IMG/VR virus record: IMGVR_UViG_3300045454_000060
Coordinates: 38,456 to 102,455 of that record
DNA length: 64,000 bases
Origin: a virus
Strand: one strand, 5' to 3'
A model generated the notes under the pieces. That model had not been told where the DNA came from. It did not search any database and worked only from the letters and a program-made list of their open reading frames with translations. How positions within the stretch are numbered: position 1 is the first letter of the stretch; each line of letters begins with the position of its first letter. This document shows, piece after piece, positions 15,232-23,555 of the stretch. A program made the position numbers and the translations under genes.

Positions 15232-16407
15232 GTGAGCGACCACGACGATCACGATCATGGCGACGGAAAGATCGCGTGCGCGATCTGCGGCGAGCGGGTG
15301 CACGTGATGAAGCTGCATCTGCAGGAGGCGCACCCCAAGGTCACGCTCGAGGCCTACAAGGTCAAGTTCCCCGATGCGCCGGTGCTGTCGCCGACGGCGC
15401 TTGCCAAGCTCGAGGAGGCCCGTCGCAAGACGGCCTCCGCTCCCGCACCCACCGGCATCCCGACCGACATCGAGACCGGGCAGGGGGCTCTCCACGAGGT
15501 GTTCCGGCTCGGCACCGTGAAGGCGGCGATGAACGCGCGCACCGGCGCGCCGCTTCCGATCACGGTCTATCGCGCGCCGCCGGCGCTGCGCCACTTCGTT
15601 CCCGAGGTGGACCCCGCCTACATCTTTCCGATCGACCTGCTCAAGACCGGCGTGATGGCGCTGGAGATGCGCATGCCCGCGTTGTTCTGGGGGCACGCGG
15701 GCACCGGCAAGTCCTCCATGTGGGAACAGATCCACGCCAATATCGGCAAGCCGATCATCCGCATCCAGCACACGCGCAACACGGAGGAAAGCCACGTGGT
15801 CGGGCAGTGGGTGGTGCGGGACGGCCGCACCGTGTTCGAGCTCGGCCCGCTCGCCTTCGCCATGAAGTTCGGGCTGACCTATCTCGCCGACGAATACGAC
15901 TTCGCCATGCCGTCCGTGCTCTCGGTCTACCAGCCGGTGATGGAAGGCAAGCCGATGGTGATCAAGGAGGCCGACGAGGCCAATCGGATCATTCGCCCGC
16001 ATCCGCTGTTCCGCTTCGTCGCCACCGGCAACACCAACGGGACGGGCGACGAGACCGGGCTCTACCAGGGCACGCTCTTGCAGAACGCCGCCAACTACGA
16101 ACGCTTCGCGGTCGTCGAGGAGGTGCGCTACATGGATCGCAAGACCGAGACCCAGGTGGTGGCGGCGCAGGCGCAGCTCTCGAAGGAGATCGCCGAGAAG
16201 CTGGTCAACTTCGCCAATCAGTGCCGCGAAGCCTATGCGCAGCAGAAGCTCGGCGTGCCGCCCAGCCCGCGCGCGATGATCCATGCCGGCATCATCGGCC
16301 GGCTGCGGGGTGACATGACGGCGGGGTTGCGTCTCGCCTACATCAATCGCCTGCCGCGTGTCGATCAGGAGGCGGCGAACGAAGTGCTGCGGCGCATCGT
16401 GTTTTGA
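15232..16407 (+). CDS. cobS: CobS/MoxR-like AAA+ ATPase
   Basis: 391 residues from GTG 15232, with AAAGGAGGGG upstream (an ATG 2 bases earlier is out of frame). The N-terminus has a His-rich start and a zinc-finger-like CAICGERVHVMKLHLQEAH, a feature of the CobS/ROS-MUCR-like fold. Walker A GHAGTGKSS is at about 153-161, Walker B LTYLADEYD follows, and FVATGNTNG is the sensor I region. CobS with CobT forms the ATP-driven part of aerobic cobaltochelatase; MoxR relatives act as chaperones with VWA partners. Phages carrying cobS have been reported. Its pairing with the VWA gene and a B12-dependent ribonucleotide reductase at 34418 is notable. Confidence 0.87.
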   Translation: MSDHDDHDHGDGKIACAICGERVHVMKLHLQEAHPKVTLEAYKVKFPDAPVLSPTALAKLEEARRKTASAPAPTGIPTDIETGQGALHEVFRLGTVKAAMNARTGAPLPITVYRAPPALRHFVPEVDPAYIFPIDLLKTGVMALEMRMPALFWGHAGTGKSSMWEQIHANIGKPIIRIQHTRNTEESHVVGQWVVRDGRTVFELGPLAFAMKFGLTYLADEYDFAMPSVLSVYQPVMEGKPMVIKEADEANRIIRPHPLFRFVATGNTNGTGDETGLYQGTLLQNAANYERFAVVEEVRYMDRKTETQVVAAQAQLSKEIAEKLVNFANQCREAYAQQKLGVPPSPRAMIHAGIIGRLRGDMTAGLRLAYINRLPRVDQEAANEVLRRIVF

Positions 16408-16412
16408 GACCG

Positions 16413-17057
16413 ATGCAACAGTCATCGGTGAGCGATTGTGCGATCAGATTCGAGGACTACGAGAAGCTGACGCACTGGTTGAGCCGGCGTCTGGTCGCGC
16501 GCGGGCAGGGTGAGGGAGTCGCCTTGCCATATGGGGACGTGTTCCAGGAGCTCGTCCTCGTATGGCTGCGCTGCAGGGACGGTTTCGATCAGGCGGTCGG
16601 GGTCAAGTTCTCGACCTATTACGTGCGCGCGGCTGTGTGGGAATACCGCAACATCAAGCGGGCCCTGGCGGGGCAGTATGCACGACACATGGTCAGCCTG
16701 AGCGACCAGGTCGGTGGGGCGGGCGAGGAGTCGCTCGATTGGATCGACGTCATCCCGGATCTGTCCGCCGAGAACCCGGAAGCTCAGGTCGCGCTGGCCC
16801 AGAGTGTCGAGCAGGAGATGGCGATCAATCCCGCGTTGCACCGCCTGACGGAATTGGCTGCCAATCCGCCGCCCGAGCTCGCGCGGGAGCTGGAGGCGCT
16901 CGCGGCCCAGGCGGCGTGGGCGAAGCATCTTGGGGTTGTGCAGCCCGAGACGATGCCGACCGCGCTCACGCCGATGATGCTGCGTCGGCTGTTCCGGCTG
17001 AACTGGCGGCAAAGGAAGCTTTCTCTGCCGCGTGCCGAGGCGTTTTCTGGAGCGTGA
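16413..17057 (+). CDS. sigma-factor region-2-like protein
   Basis: 214 residues from ATG 16413; TTG 16404 and GTG 16428 are alternatives, and an operator copy overlaps this start region. DVFQELVLVWLRCRDGFDQ then GVKFSTYYVRAAVWEYRNIK resemble sigma70 region 2 (the '..FSTYA..WIR..I' segment that contacts the -10 element). No clear region 4 is seen; the C-terminal TPMMLRRLFRLNWRQRKLSL may be a degenerate helix-turn-helix. It may redirect host RNA polymerase to phage promoters. Confidence in the region-2 resemblance is moderate. Confidence 0.68.
   Translation: MQQSSVSDCAIRFEDYEKLTHWLSRRLVARGQGEGVALPYGDVFQELVLVWLRCRDGFDQAVGVKFSTYYVRAAVWEYRNIKRALAGQYARHMVSLSDQVGGAGEESLDWIDVIPDLSAENPEAQVALAQSVEQEMAINPALHRLTELAANPPPELARELEALAAQAAWAKHLGVVQPETMPTALTPMMLRRLFRLNWRQRKLSLPRAEAFSGA
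16420..16433 (+). promoter_or_regulatory. TCA-N4-TGA operator over the start of the sigma-like gene
   Basis: AGTCATCGGTGAGC followed by GATTGT. It lies at the cobS end and the possible starts of the sigma-like gene, so it could block transcription into it. Confidence 0.5.
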
Positions 17058-17058
17058 C

Positions 17059-17625
17059 ATGATCCACGATGAGGCGTTCCGTCCTGGTTGCTTCGGCAGC
17101 CCGCTGTGCCATGGGGATTCGCGGCTGCCCTGCACGGTTTGCCCGCATTCCAAGTCCTGCGGTGAGGAGGCCGAGCGTCGTGCCGAGGCGCTGCGCGTGA
17201 AGTTCGGTCTTGATGCGTTGCGTGCCAAGCCGACGCGCTCGGCGCGCGTGATGCGGGTGGCGGGGTCGCGCGAGTCCGCTGCGGCACCAGGCCAGCCGCC
17301 TGCGGCGAGTCTCGATCTGCCCAAGAAGTCGCTTGAGCTCAAGGCGCGGCTGGAAGGCAAGGGGATCGACCTCCTGCGTGCGGCGCGCCGGCGCGCCAAC
17401 CCGTTCGAGCCCGATCGGCCGCCGGCGTTCATGCGCATCCTGTTCCGGATGCTGCTCGAGGGCTCGCTGACGCGCGGCGGCGCAAGTGCCGCCCTGCAGC
17501 GCGAGCTCGGCTGGTCGAAGGCGAGCGCGGACAGTCACGTGGCCCTTGCCATGCCGCTGCTGCTGGCGAGCGGGGCGGGGGTTGCCCTGCCGGACGGACG
17601 GATTCGTCCCTGCGAGGAGTGCTGA
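17059..17625 (+). CDS. unknown Cys-rich protein before dnaE
   Basis: 188 residues, ATG one base after the previous stop. The N-terminus carries CFGSPLCHGDSRLPCTVC with another Cys (SKSC), five Cys in about 30 residues, a likely zinc or iron-sulphur site. The C-terminal third (FMRILFRMLLEGSLTRGGAS..LGWSKASADSHVALAMPLLL) reads like a winged or homeodomain-like DNA-binding region, and the protein ends PCEEC. Its stop is one base from the dnaE start, so a replication or loading role is possible but unproven. Confidence 0.72.
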   Translation: MIHDEAFRPGCFGSPLCHGDSRLPCTVCPHSKSCGEEAERRAEALRVKFGLDALRAKPTRSARVMRVAGSRESAAAPGQPPAASLDLPKKSLELKARLEGKGIDLLRAARRRANPFEPDRPPAFMRILFRMLLEGSLTRGGASAALQRELGWSKASADSHVALAMPLLLASGAGVALPDGRIRPCEEC

Positions 17626-17626
17626 G

Positions 17627-20600
17627 ATGAGTTTTCCTTGGCTGAACGCGCGCTCGCATTTCTCGGTCGGCGAGAGTCTGGCGGAGCCTGCAGCCCTGGC
17701 GAAGACGGCCGATCAGCTCGGCCTGTCGGGGATTCTGCTGTCCGACACGATGAGCGTGTCCGGCATGCCGGAGCTGTTCACGTCAGCCAGCAAGCTGGCT
17801 TGCAAGCCCATGATCGGGGTCCGCCTGCGCGTCGTGCGCGGGCTCGAGAAGGACAAGGCTGCCGCGAAGAAGGATCAGCCGATGTTCCTGCGCGCGCTGG
17901 TGCTTGATCAGCGCGGCTGGGATGCCACGCTCGGGCTGCTCTCGCGTGCCTTCGACGACGACCATTTCTATAGCGTGCCGCGTCTGCTGCTTGCCGACGT
18001 GATCGCGGCATATGCCCCCGGGGGCGCAGCATTGACGCTAGGGGATACCTACGGGGCGTTGTCGCAGGGGAGGGGGGCGGAAGTTGTCAAGGCATGCAGG
18101 GACGCGGGAATCCCGCTCTATGCCGAGACCACCCTGACCCCGACACCCCTGGGCGTGCGCCTGTTCCGGGATGCGCTGTTCCTGCAGAGCTTCGGCGTGC
18201 CGACGCTGATCGCGCCGCTGGCGCTCTACGATGATGCCTCCCAGGCCGACACGTTGGATCTGATGGCGTCGATCGCGCGCAACATGCCGCTGGATGATCT
18301 GAGTCCGCGGCATCCGTATCGCGAGCACCACCTGCAGGAATGGGAGCGGCTGCGCCGGCGCCTGGCGGTGATGGTGAAGCTGGCCTCCGCTCGCTACGGG
18401 GCGGGCATGGACTGGACTGAGCGCGTGCGTGTGGCGATCGAGAGCACGCGGGCGTTCCCGTCGCTGGTCAGTTTCGCCTGGCGGAAGATGCCGGTGTCGC
18501 TGCCGAAGATGGCCGATGACGAGTTTGCCGAGCTGGTCGGTCGTTGCCGGCAGGGCTGGCGGTCCCGCTTCGCGGGCGAGGTGTTCGGGCACCGACCGAC
18601 GCTGGCAGAGCAGGGGCTCTATGCCGAGCGTCTGGCGCACGAGCTGAAGGTGATCAGGTCGCTCGGATTCGCCGCCTACTTCCTGTTGGTGGCCGATGTG
18701 GTGAATTGGGCCAAGTCGCAGGGGATTCGCGTCGGCCCGGGGCGGGGCAGCGTGGGCGGCAGCCTGATCGCCTATCTGATCGGCATCACCGATGTCGATC
18801 CGATCCGCTTCGGGCTGCTGTTCGAGCGCTTCATCAATCCGGAGCGCATCGACCTGCCCGACGCCGATCTTGATTTCGCTTCTTTGCGGCGCGACGAGGT
18901 CGTGCGCTACCTGAAGGATCGTTTCGGCGAGGACTATGTGGGCGGCGTGGTCAACTACAACAGCATGCAGGCCGCCGGGGCGCTGAAGGATGTGTGCCGC
19001 ATGCTGGGGGTCGAGAACACCGGCCCCGCCTTCTCCAAGATCGTGCCGAAGGAGCACGGCGAGTCCTGGTCGATCGAGCAGGCGATCGCGGAGGTGCCGG
19101 AGCTCGCGGCTTTCGCCTCGCGTCATCCCGAGGTGATCCAACATGCCAGGGCTCTCGAGGGCAAGGTGCGCGCCTTCGGCAAGCACGCGGCCGGCATGAT
19201 CGTCGCCGGCGTGCCGCTGCGCGAGCGTGCCGTGGTCGAGCGCCGCAACGGCGATGCCGTGATCAATTGGGATAAGCGTCTGGCGGAGGATTTCGGGCTG
19301 GTGAAGCTCGACGTGCTCGGCCTCTCCACGCTCGACATGCTGGACATCTCCCTGAGGCTGATCAGGGGGCGGCGCGGTCGATCGCTCGACCTCCTGACGA
19401 TCCCGCTGGACGACGCGAAGACGCTGGATGCGTTCGGGCGCGGCGAGACGGTGGGCGTGTTCCAGTTCGAGAGCGCCGGCATGCGTCGGCTGCTGTGCGA
19501 TCTCGCGGAGGGCGGCCGGCTGAGCTTCGAGGATCTGGCGGTCGCGACCGCGCTCTACCGTCCGGGCCCGATGGATTCCGGGCTGATGGAGGACTTCATC
19601 AAGATCCGCCAGGGCAAGAAGGTCGAGACCTACGACCACCCGTCGATGCGCGAGGCGCTGCGCGAGACCAGGGGGGTGATGGTCTACCAGGAACAGGTCA
19701 TGCAGGTCGCGCGCGACTTCGCCGGCTTCTCGATGCCCGAGTCGGATACGCTTCGCAAGGCCATGGGGAAGAAATCGAAGGATCTCATGGCAAAGTTTAA
19801 GGAGAAGTTCCTGGACGGCGCCGTGCTCATGCATGGCGTGCCCGCCGCGCTCGCCCAGGAGGTGTTCGATCGGATCGCCAAGTTCGCGGCATACGGGTTC
19901 AACAAGAGCCATGCCGTGGAGTATGCGCTGATCTCCTACCAGACCATGTATGTGAAGCAGCACTACCCGGTGGAGTTCTGGGCCGGGGTGCTGACGATGG
20001 TCAAGGAGGATCGGCGCGACGCCTGCCTGGCCGATATGGGGCGGATGGGAATCCGGCTGCTGCCACCCGACGTGAACAACTCCGGGGTCACGTTCGTGGC
20101 GCTGAACGATGCCGTGCTGTTGGCACCCTTCTCGGCGCTCAAGGGGCTGAGCGATCGCACGGCCGCCGCCATTGTGCAGGCGCGCGAAAGCGGCGGACCC
20201 TTCCAGTCGATGCAGGACTTCGAGGAACGCTGCGGCGGACGCAACTGCACATCCCGACAGCGCGAGATCCTCGACAGGGTGGGTGCCTTCGCGCGCATCG
20301 AGCCGGGGCAGAAGCCGGCGGATGATCCGTCGCGGCGGGCGGACCAGGTGGAGTTCCTGCAGGGTCTGGTGAGCGAGGCCGTGATCGTCGATCGTCCGCT
20401 CGATCTGAGCGACAAGGCGATGGAAAGCCTGGACGATCTGGTGAACGGCTGGAGGGGCTGCACGCTTTGCGAGCTGGCCGGGAAGTGCCATCCCAGATCC
20501 TATCTCAATGGCCCGGCGCGCGTGATGCTGGTGGTCGATGGACCGAACTATCGCGAGGAGGCCGATGACGAGCTCGGGCGTGGCTCGCATGTCGCGGCGC

Positions 20601-20977
20601 TTGAGCAGGCGCTCGAAGGGGTCGGCCTGACGCTGAACGAGACCTATCTGACGGCGCTGATCAAGAGCCCGAAGCCGGAAAAGAGCAAGGTGTGGCCGAC
20701 CAAGACGCTCGCCGAATGCCCCGTCTGGCTCGAGCGGGAGATCGAGGTTCTGAAGCCGCCGGTGGTCGTCGTGCTCGGCAGTTTGACCTTCAAGCACTTC
20801 TTCCCTGGCATGAAGGGCGGGATCAACGAGCATGCCGGGCGGGTGATCTACGACAAGGGCAGGAAGCTCAACTTCCTGATCGGCATCAACCCGAACGCGA
20901 TTCACTTCGACGCCTCGAAGCAGAATATTTTGAACGGAGTGATCGCGAAACTACCTGACATCCTGCCTTTCGCTTGA
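17627..20977 (+). CDS. dnaE: DNA polymerase III alpha (DnaE) with C-terminal UDG-like domain
   Basis: 1116 residues, ATG 17627. The N-terminal PHP domain has lost its metal ligands: NARSHFSVGES keeps one His and the usual LTDHGN reads LSDTMS, so it is likely inactive. GPGRGSVGGS is near residue 371; the palm acids are in LPDADLDF (about 412-416) and KLDVLG (about 561), so polymerase activity should be intact. The C-terminal 175 residues start with CTLCELAGKC (about 945) and continue VMLVVDGPNYREEADDELGR, TALIKSPKP and VVVVLG, the order seen in family-4 uracil-DNA glycosylases, but the catalytic motifs are altered. The thumb and tau-binding tail of bacterial DnaE is replaced. Proofreading may come from the DnaQ-like protein at 39734. 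Confidence 0.92.
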   Translation: MSFPWLNARSHFSVGESLAEPAALAKTADQLGLSGILLSDTMSVSGMPELFTSASKLACKPMIGVRLRVVRGLEKDKAAAKKDQPMFLRALVLDQRGWDATLGLLSRAFDDDHFYSVPRLLLADVIAAYAPGGAALTLGDTYGALSQGRGAEVVKACRDAGIPLYAETTLTPTPLGVRLFRDALFLQSFGVPTLIAPLALYDDASQADTLDLMASIARNMPLDDLSPRHPYREHHLQEWERLRRRLAVMVKLASARYGAGMDWTERVRVAIESTRAFPSLVSFAWRKMPVSLPKMADDEFAELVGRCRQGWRSRFAGEVFGHRPTLAEQGLYAERLAHELKVIRSLGFAAYFLLVADVVNWAKSQGIRVGPGRGSVGGSLIAYLIGITDVDPIRFGLLFERFINPERIDLPDADLDFASLRRDEVVRYLKDRFGEDYVGGVVNYNSMQAAGALKDVCRMLGVENTGPAFSKIVPKEHGESWSIEQAIAEVPELAAFASRHPEVIQHARALEGKVRAFGKHAAGMIVAGVPLRERAVVERRNGDAVINWDKRLAEDFGLVKLDVLGLSTLDMLDISLRLIRGRRGRSLDLLTIPLDDAKTLDAFGRGETVGVFQFESAGMRRLLCDLAEGGRLSFEDLAVATALYRPGPMDSGLMEDFIKIRQGKKVETYDHPSMREALRETRGVMVYQEQVMQVARDFAGFSMPESDTLRKAMGKKSKDLMAKFKEKFLDGAVLMHGVPAALAQEVFDRIAKFAAYGFNKSHAVEYALISYQTMYVKQHYPVEFWAGVLTMVKEDRRDACLADMGRMGIRLLPPDVNNSGVTFVALNDAVLLAPFSALKGLSDRTAAAIVQARESGGPFQSMQDFEERCGGRNCTSRQREILDRVGAFARIEPGQKPADDPSRRADQVEFLQGLVSEAVIVDRPLDLSDKAMESLDDLVNGWRGCTLCELAGKCHPRSYLNGPARVMLVVDGPNYREEADDELGRGSHVAALEQALEGVGLTLNETYLTALIKSPKPEKSKVWPTKTLAECPVWLEREIEVLKPPVVVVLGSLTFKHFFPGMKGGINEHAGRVIYDKGRKLNFLIGINPNAIHFDASKQNILNGVIAKLPDILPFA

Positions 20978-21008
20978 TATACACTGCCAGTCAGCACTGA
21001 GCTATGGA
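20974..21008 (+). promoter_or_regulatory. operator-promoter of the UvsY-like gene
   Basis: AGTCAGCACTGAGC (20989-21002) followed by -10 TATGGA (21003-21008). TTGATA at 20974 is too far for a standard -35; the 17-bp position reads TACACT. Confidence 0.65.
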
Positions 21009-21017
21009 GCAAAGACG

Positions 21018-21476
21018 ATGACGGTTGAGATCACTCTCGACCACGAGAGGTTCCATCGGGACGTCGCCATCGACGGCAACGACCTGAACAGGGGTTTCCT
21101 GGAGCATGCCGGGCTGTTCGCCTACTACGCCTCCGCGCATGTGAAGGCGATGCGCGCGGAGGGCCAGGCCAAGATTCGCGTCGAGCTGACCGAGTCGAAG
21201 GTGGGCAAGGCGCTGCGCGAAAAGGCGCTCGCCGACGGGACGAAGATGACCGAGAAGCAGCTCGAGGAGCTGGTCAGCCTGGATGCCGAGGTCATCAAGG
21301 CGCGTCTCGCCTATGTGAACGCGAAGGCGACCACGCAGCTCGCGCAGCATGCGGTCGAGGCCTTCCGGCAGCGGCGCGACATGCTGATCCAGATCGGCGC
21401 GTCGGCGCGCGAGGAGCTGAAGGGGGATGTGCGCGCGGCGAATGTCGAGCGTCTGCGCGGCATGATCGGCGCCTAG
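21018..21476 (+). CDS. helical protein, UvsY-like recombination mediator candidate
   Basis: 152 residues, GGAGC 7-11 bases before ATG. Almost entirely helical, with FAYYASAHVKAMRAEGQAKIRV, a KMTEKQLEELVSLDAEVIKARLAY segment and a C-terminal QRRDMLIQIGASAREEL. Size, helix pattern and the position directly before the ssDNA-binding protein and near RecA resemble UvsY, which loads recombinase on coated ssDNA in T4. The similarity is of architecture rather than clear sequence identity. Confidence 0.75.
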   Translation: MTVEITLDHERFHRDVAIDGNDLNRGFLEHAGLFAYYASAHVKAMRAEGQAKIRVELTESKVGKALREKALADGTKMTEKQLEELVSLDAEVIKARLAYVNAKATTQLAQHAVEAFRQRRDMLIQIGASAREELKGDVRAANVERLRGMIGA

Positions 21477-21515
21477 GATTCGCGACGCGGCACCTGAAGA
21501 AAGTCGGGGAGTATA

Positions 21516-21535
21516 ACTCACGGCTGAGCTATAAT
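21516..21535 (+). promoter_or_regulatory. operator with consensus -10, ssDNA-binding protein gene
   Basis: ACTCACGGCTGAGC (21516-21529) directly followed by a perfect TATAAT (21530-21535). The -35 position is GGGAGT, so activity may need an activator or the strong -10 alone. Confidence 0.7.
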
Positions 21536-21626
21536 ATGGGGCGAGCGTGCCTTCGGGCAGGTTCATGAACGGAAGCACTGCAAGCACCGCAAGGACAGCA
21601 AGCACAGAAAGGACCAGGTAGCACCA

Positions 21627-22589
21627 ATGGACATGAACAAGCTGATGGCGATGGTCAAGGCGCGACAGGCCGAGATCGACGCCAGGAAGACCGCCGGGAC
21701 GCAGTTCGCCGAGATCCCGCAGGGCCAGTCCCGCTGGCGCATTCTCCCGGGCTGGCGCAAGGATGCCCCGGAGGTCTACTTCCACGATTTCGGGCAGCAC
21801 TGGATCAAGGACGAGAACGGCAAGCCGATCGCCGTCTATGTCTGCGACTGGGATACCTTCGCGCGCCCGTGCGAGATCTGCGAGGTGGTCAAGACCGCGA
21901 TCCGCGCGACGAAGGACGACAAGACGCTGCAGGCGCTCAAGGAGATGGCGAGCAAGCGGCGCGTGCTCGTCAACGCTCTGCAGATCCAGGGGCCGAATGC
22001 TGATCCCGGCAAGCCCGTGCTGGTGGCGCTGCCCTATTCGATCGGCACGCGCTTCCACGAGCTGTTCGCCGCTCGGCTCGGTGACGAGATCAACATGCTC
22101 GACCTCAGCGACGGCCGCGACATCATCATCAACCGCACCGGCTCGGGCTTCAACACCGAGTATTCGCTGACCGACGCGGCGAAGAACACGGCGGTCGATC
22201 CGGCGGTGATGGCCAAGCTGATCGACATCGACGCCTTCATCGAGGCTGAGCGCAACAAGGGGCTGCAGAAGGGCACGGCGCCGGTCAACAACGCGATCCG
22301 CTCCGTGCTCAAGGGGCTGCTCGCCGGCCCCGCTGGGCGGAGCTCGCTGGTCGCGGCGGCGGCGCCGGCGATCGCCGCCCCGAGCCCTCTGCTCGAGAGC
22401 CCGGTCGCTGCCCCGGTCGTCGCGGTGGCCGCTCCGACACCGGCTGCCGCTCCGACACCGGCTGCCGCTCCGACACCGGCTGCCGCTCCGACACCGGCAC
22501 CCGCTGCCGCTGCTGCCGCTGCTACCGGGTTCGGTGAGGTGCTGAGCGACCAGGAGCTGATGAAGCTGCTGGGCGAGATCGGCTCCTGA
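21627..22589 (+). CDS. phage single-stranded DNA-binding protein (gp32-like)
   Basis: 320 residues. The N-terminal core contains SRWRILPGW, YFHDFGQHWI, then CDWDTFARPCEIC, an arrangement of His and Cys like the zinc site of T4 gp32 and its relatives, followed by an OB-fold-like region ending near ASVLKGLL. A low-complexity APTPA linker (about residues 255-300) leads to a conserved acidic tail, GEVLSDQELMKLLGEIGS, the usual protein-docking tail of SSBs. It lies between the UvsY-like and exonuclease genes. Encoded repeats in the linker are listed separately. Confidence 0.85.
   Translation: MDMNKLMAMVKARQAEIDARKTAGTQFAEIPQGQSRWRILPGWRKDAPEVYFHDFGQHWIKDENGKPIAVYVCDWDTFARPCEICEVVKTAIRATKDDKTLQALKEMASKRRVLVNALQIQGPNADPGKPVLVALPYSIGTRFHELFAARLGDEINMLDLSDGRDIIINRTGSGFNTEYSLTDAAKNTAVDPAVMAKLIDIDAFIEAERNKGLQKGTAPVNNAIRSVLKGLLAGPAGRSSLVAAAAPAIAAPSPLLESPVAAPVVAVAAPTPAAAPTPAAAPTPAAAPTPAPAAAAAAATGFGEVLSDQELMKLLGEIGS
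22431..22502 (+). repeat. four tandem 18-bp units in the ssDNA-binding protein linker
   Basis: GCTCCGACACCGGCTGCC four times (the last diverges at its end), coding APTPAA. A slippage-prone, flexible linker. Confidence 0.92.
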
Positions 22590-22596
22590 CGGGGAG

Positions 22597-22620
22597 GGGA
22601 GGGGCCCTATGGCCCCTCCC
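22597..22620 (+). other. perfect 10-bp hairpin between ssb and exonuclease
   Basis: GGGAGGGGCC/GGCCCCTCCC with a 4-nt loop and no T-run. It occludes the region just before the exonuclease ATG (22626), so it may be an RNA-processing or translational control element. Confidence 0.6.
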
Positions 22621-22625
22621 ATGCC

Positions 22626-23552
22626 ATGAGGACGTTTCCGCGTTCGGTTGTGCTGATCGACGGCAACAACCTGGGGTTCGCTGCGCAGATGAGCGGCGGC
22701 GCCAGGTTGTCTGTCGGCGCACTGGAGACCACAGCCCTCTATGGCTTCCTGCGCGCCTTGCGCAAGCTGCGCGAGGAACATGCGGGCAAGCCGATCGTGC
22801 TCTGGGATGGGCGTTCCTGGCGCTACGAGGAATACCCGGATTACAAGGCCGGGCGCGACGACAGACCTGAGATGCGCGAATTGAGGCAGAGCTGGAGTGC
22901 GGCGCGACCGATGGTGGCTGGCGCGCTGCGCGATCTCGGGGTGAGCCAGGTGATCGCGGCGAATATGGAGGCCGACGACATGGCCGCCAGGATGCGGCGT
23001 GTCTATGCCGATCACGGCACGACGGTCACGCTGATTTCGTCGGATCACGACTGGCTGCAGCTTGTTGGCGAGGGCGTGTCCCTGTTCGATCCCCGCAAGG
23101 CGCGGCATGTCACGCTTGCGAGCTTCGAGGATCACGTGAAGCTGCCGAGCCCGATGGCGCTTGCCGAGATGAAGGCGTTGGTCGGCGACAAGTCGGACAA
23201 CATTCCCGGCGTCGGCGGCATCGGCGAGAAGACCGCGCAGGCCATTCTTGCGCGATGGGGGTCGGTGCCGGCCTTCGTGGGCGCGCTGCGGGACAATCTT
23301 GATCTTCGTCTCGACTGTGATCGTCGCCAGCTCAGTCTGGTTGATGACCCCGACAAGATGGCGCGCTTCGCGCGCAACATGCGCCTGATCTGGCTCGATC
23401 ATGTGGATGCCCCGGAGACCAAGGGTGCGCGGCATATCGGCGGTGCGCTCAATCGCGAGGCATTCGCGCGATGCTGCGAGGAGTGGGCCTTCGTCAGCAT
23501 CCTGAAGTCCCTGGACGAGTGGGTTCAGCCCTTTGCCCGAAAGGATCACTGA
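22626..23552 (+). CDS. 5'-3' exonuclease / flap endonuclease
   Basis: 308 residues. Motifs in order: VLIDGNN, EYPDYKAGRDDR, NMEADDMAARM, ISSDHDWLQLV, and GDKSDNIPGVGGIGEKTAQAIL (helix-hairpin-helix with metal-binding Asp). This is the Pol I N-terminal/T5 D15/FEN family, which removes RNA primers and flaps. As the phage polymerase is DnaE type, a free 5' nuclease is expected. No clear ribosome site; a stable hairpin ends 6 bases upstream. Confidence 0.92.
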   Translation: MRTFPRSVVLIDGNNLGFAAQMSGGARLSVGALETTALYGFLRALRKLREEHAGKPIVLWDGRSWRYEEYPDYKAGRDDRPEMRELRQSWSAARPMVAGALRDLGVSQVIAANMEADDMAARMRRVYADHGTTVTLISSDHDWLQLVGEGVSLFDPRKARHVTLASFEDHVKLPSPMALAEMKALVGDKSDNIPGVGGIGEKTAQAILARWGSVPAFVGALRDNLDLRLDCDRRQLSLVDDPDKMARFARNMRLIWLDHVDAPETKGARHIGGALNREAFARCCEEWAFVSILKSLDEWVQPFARKDH

Positions 23553-23555
23553 CGA

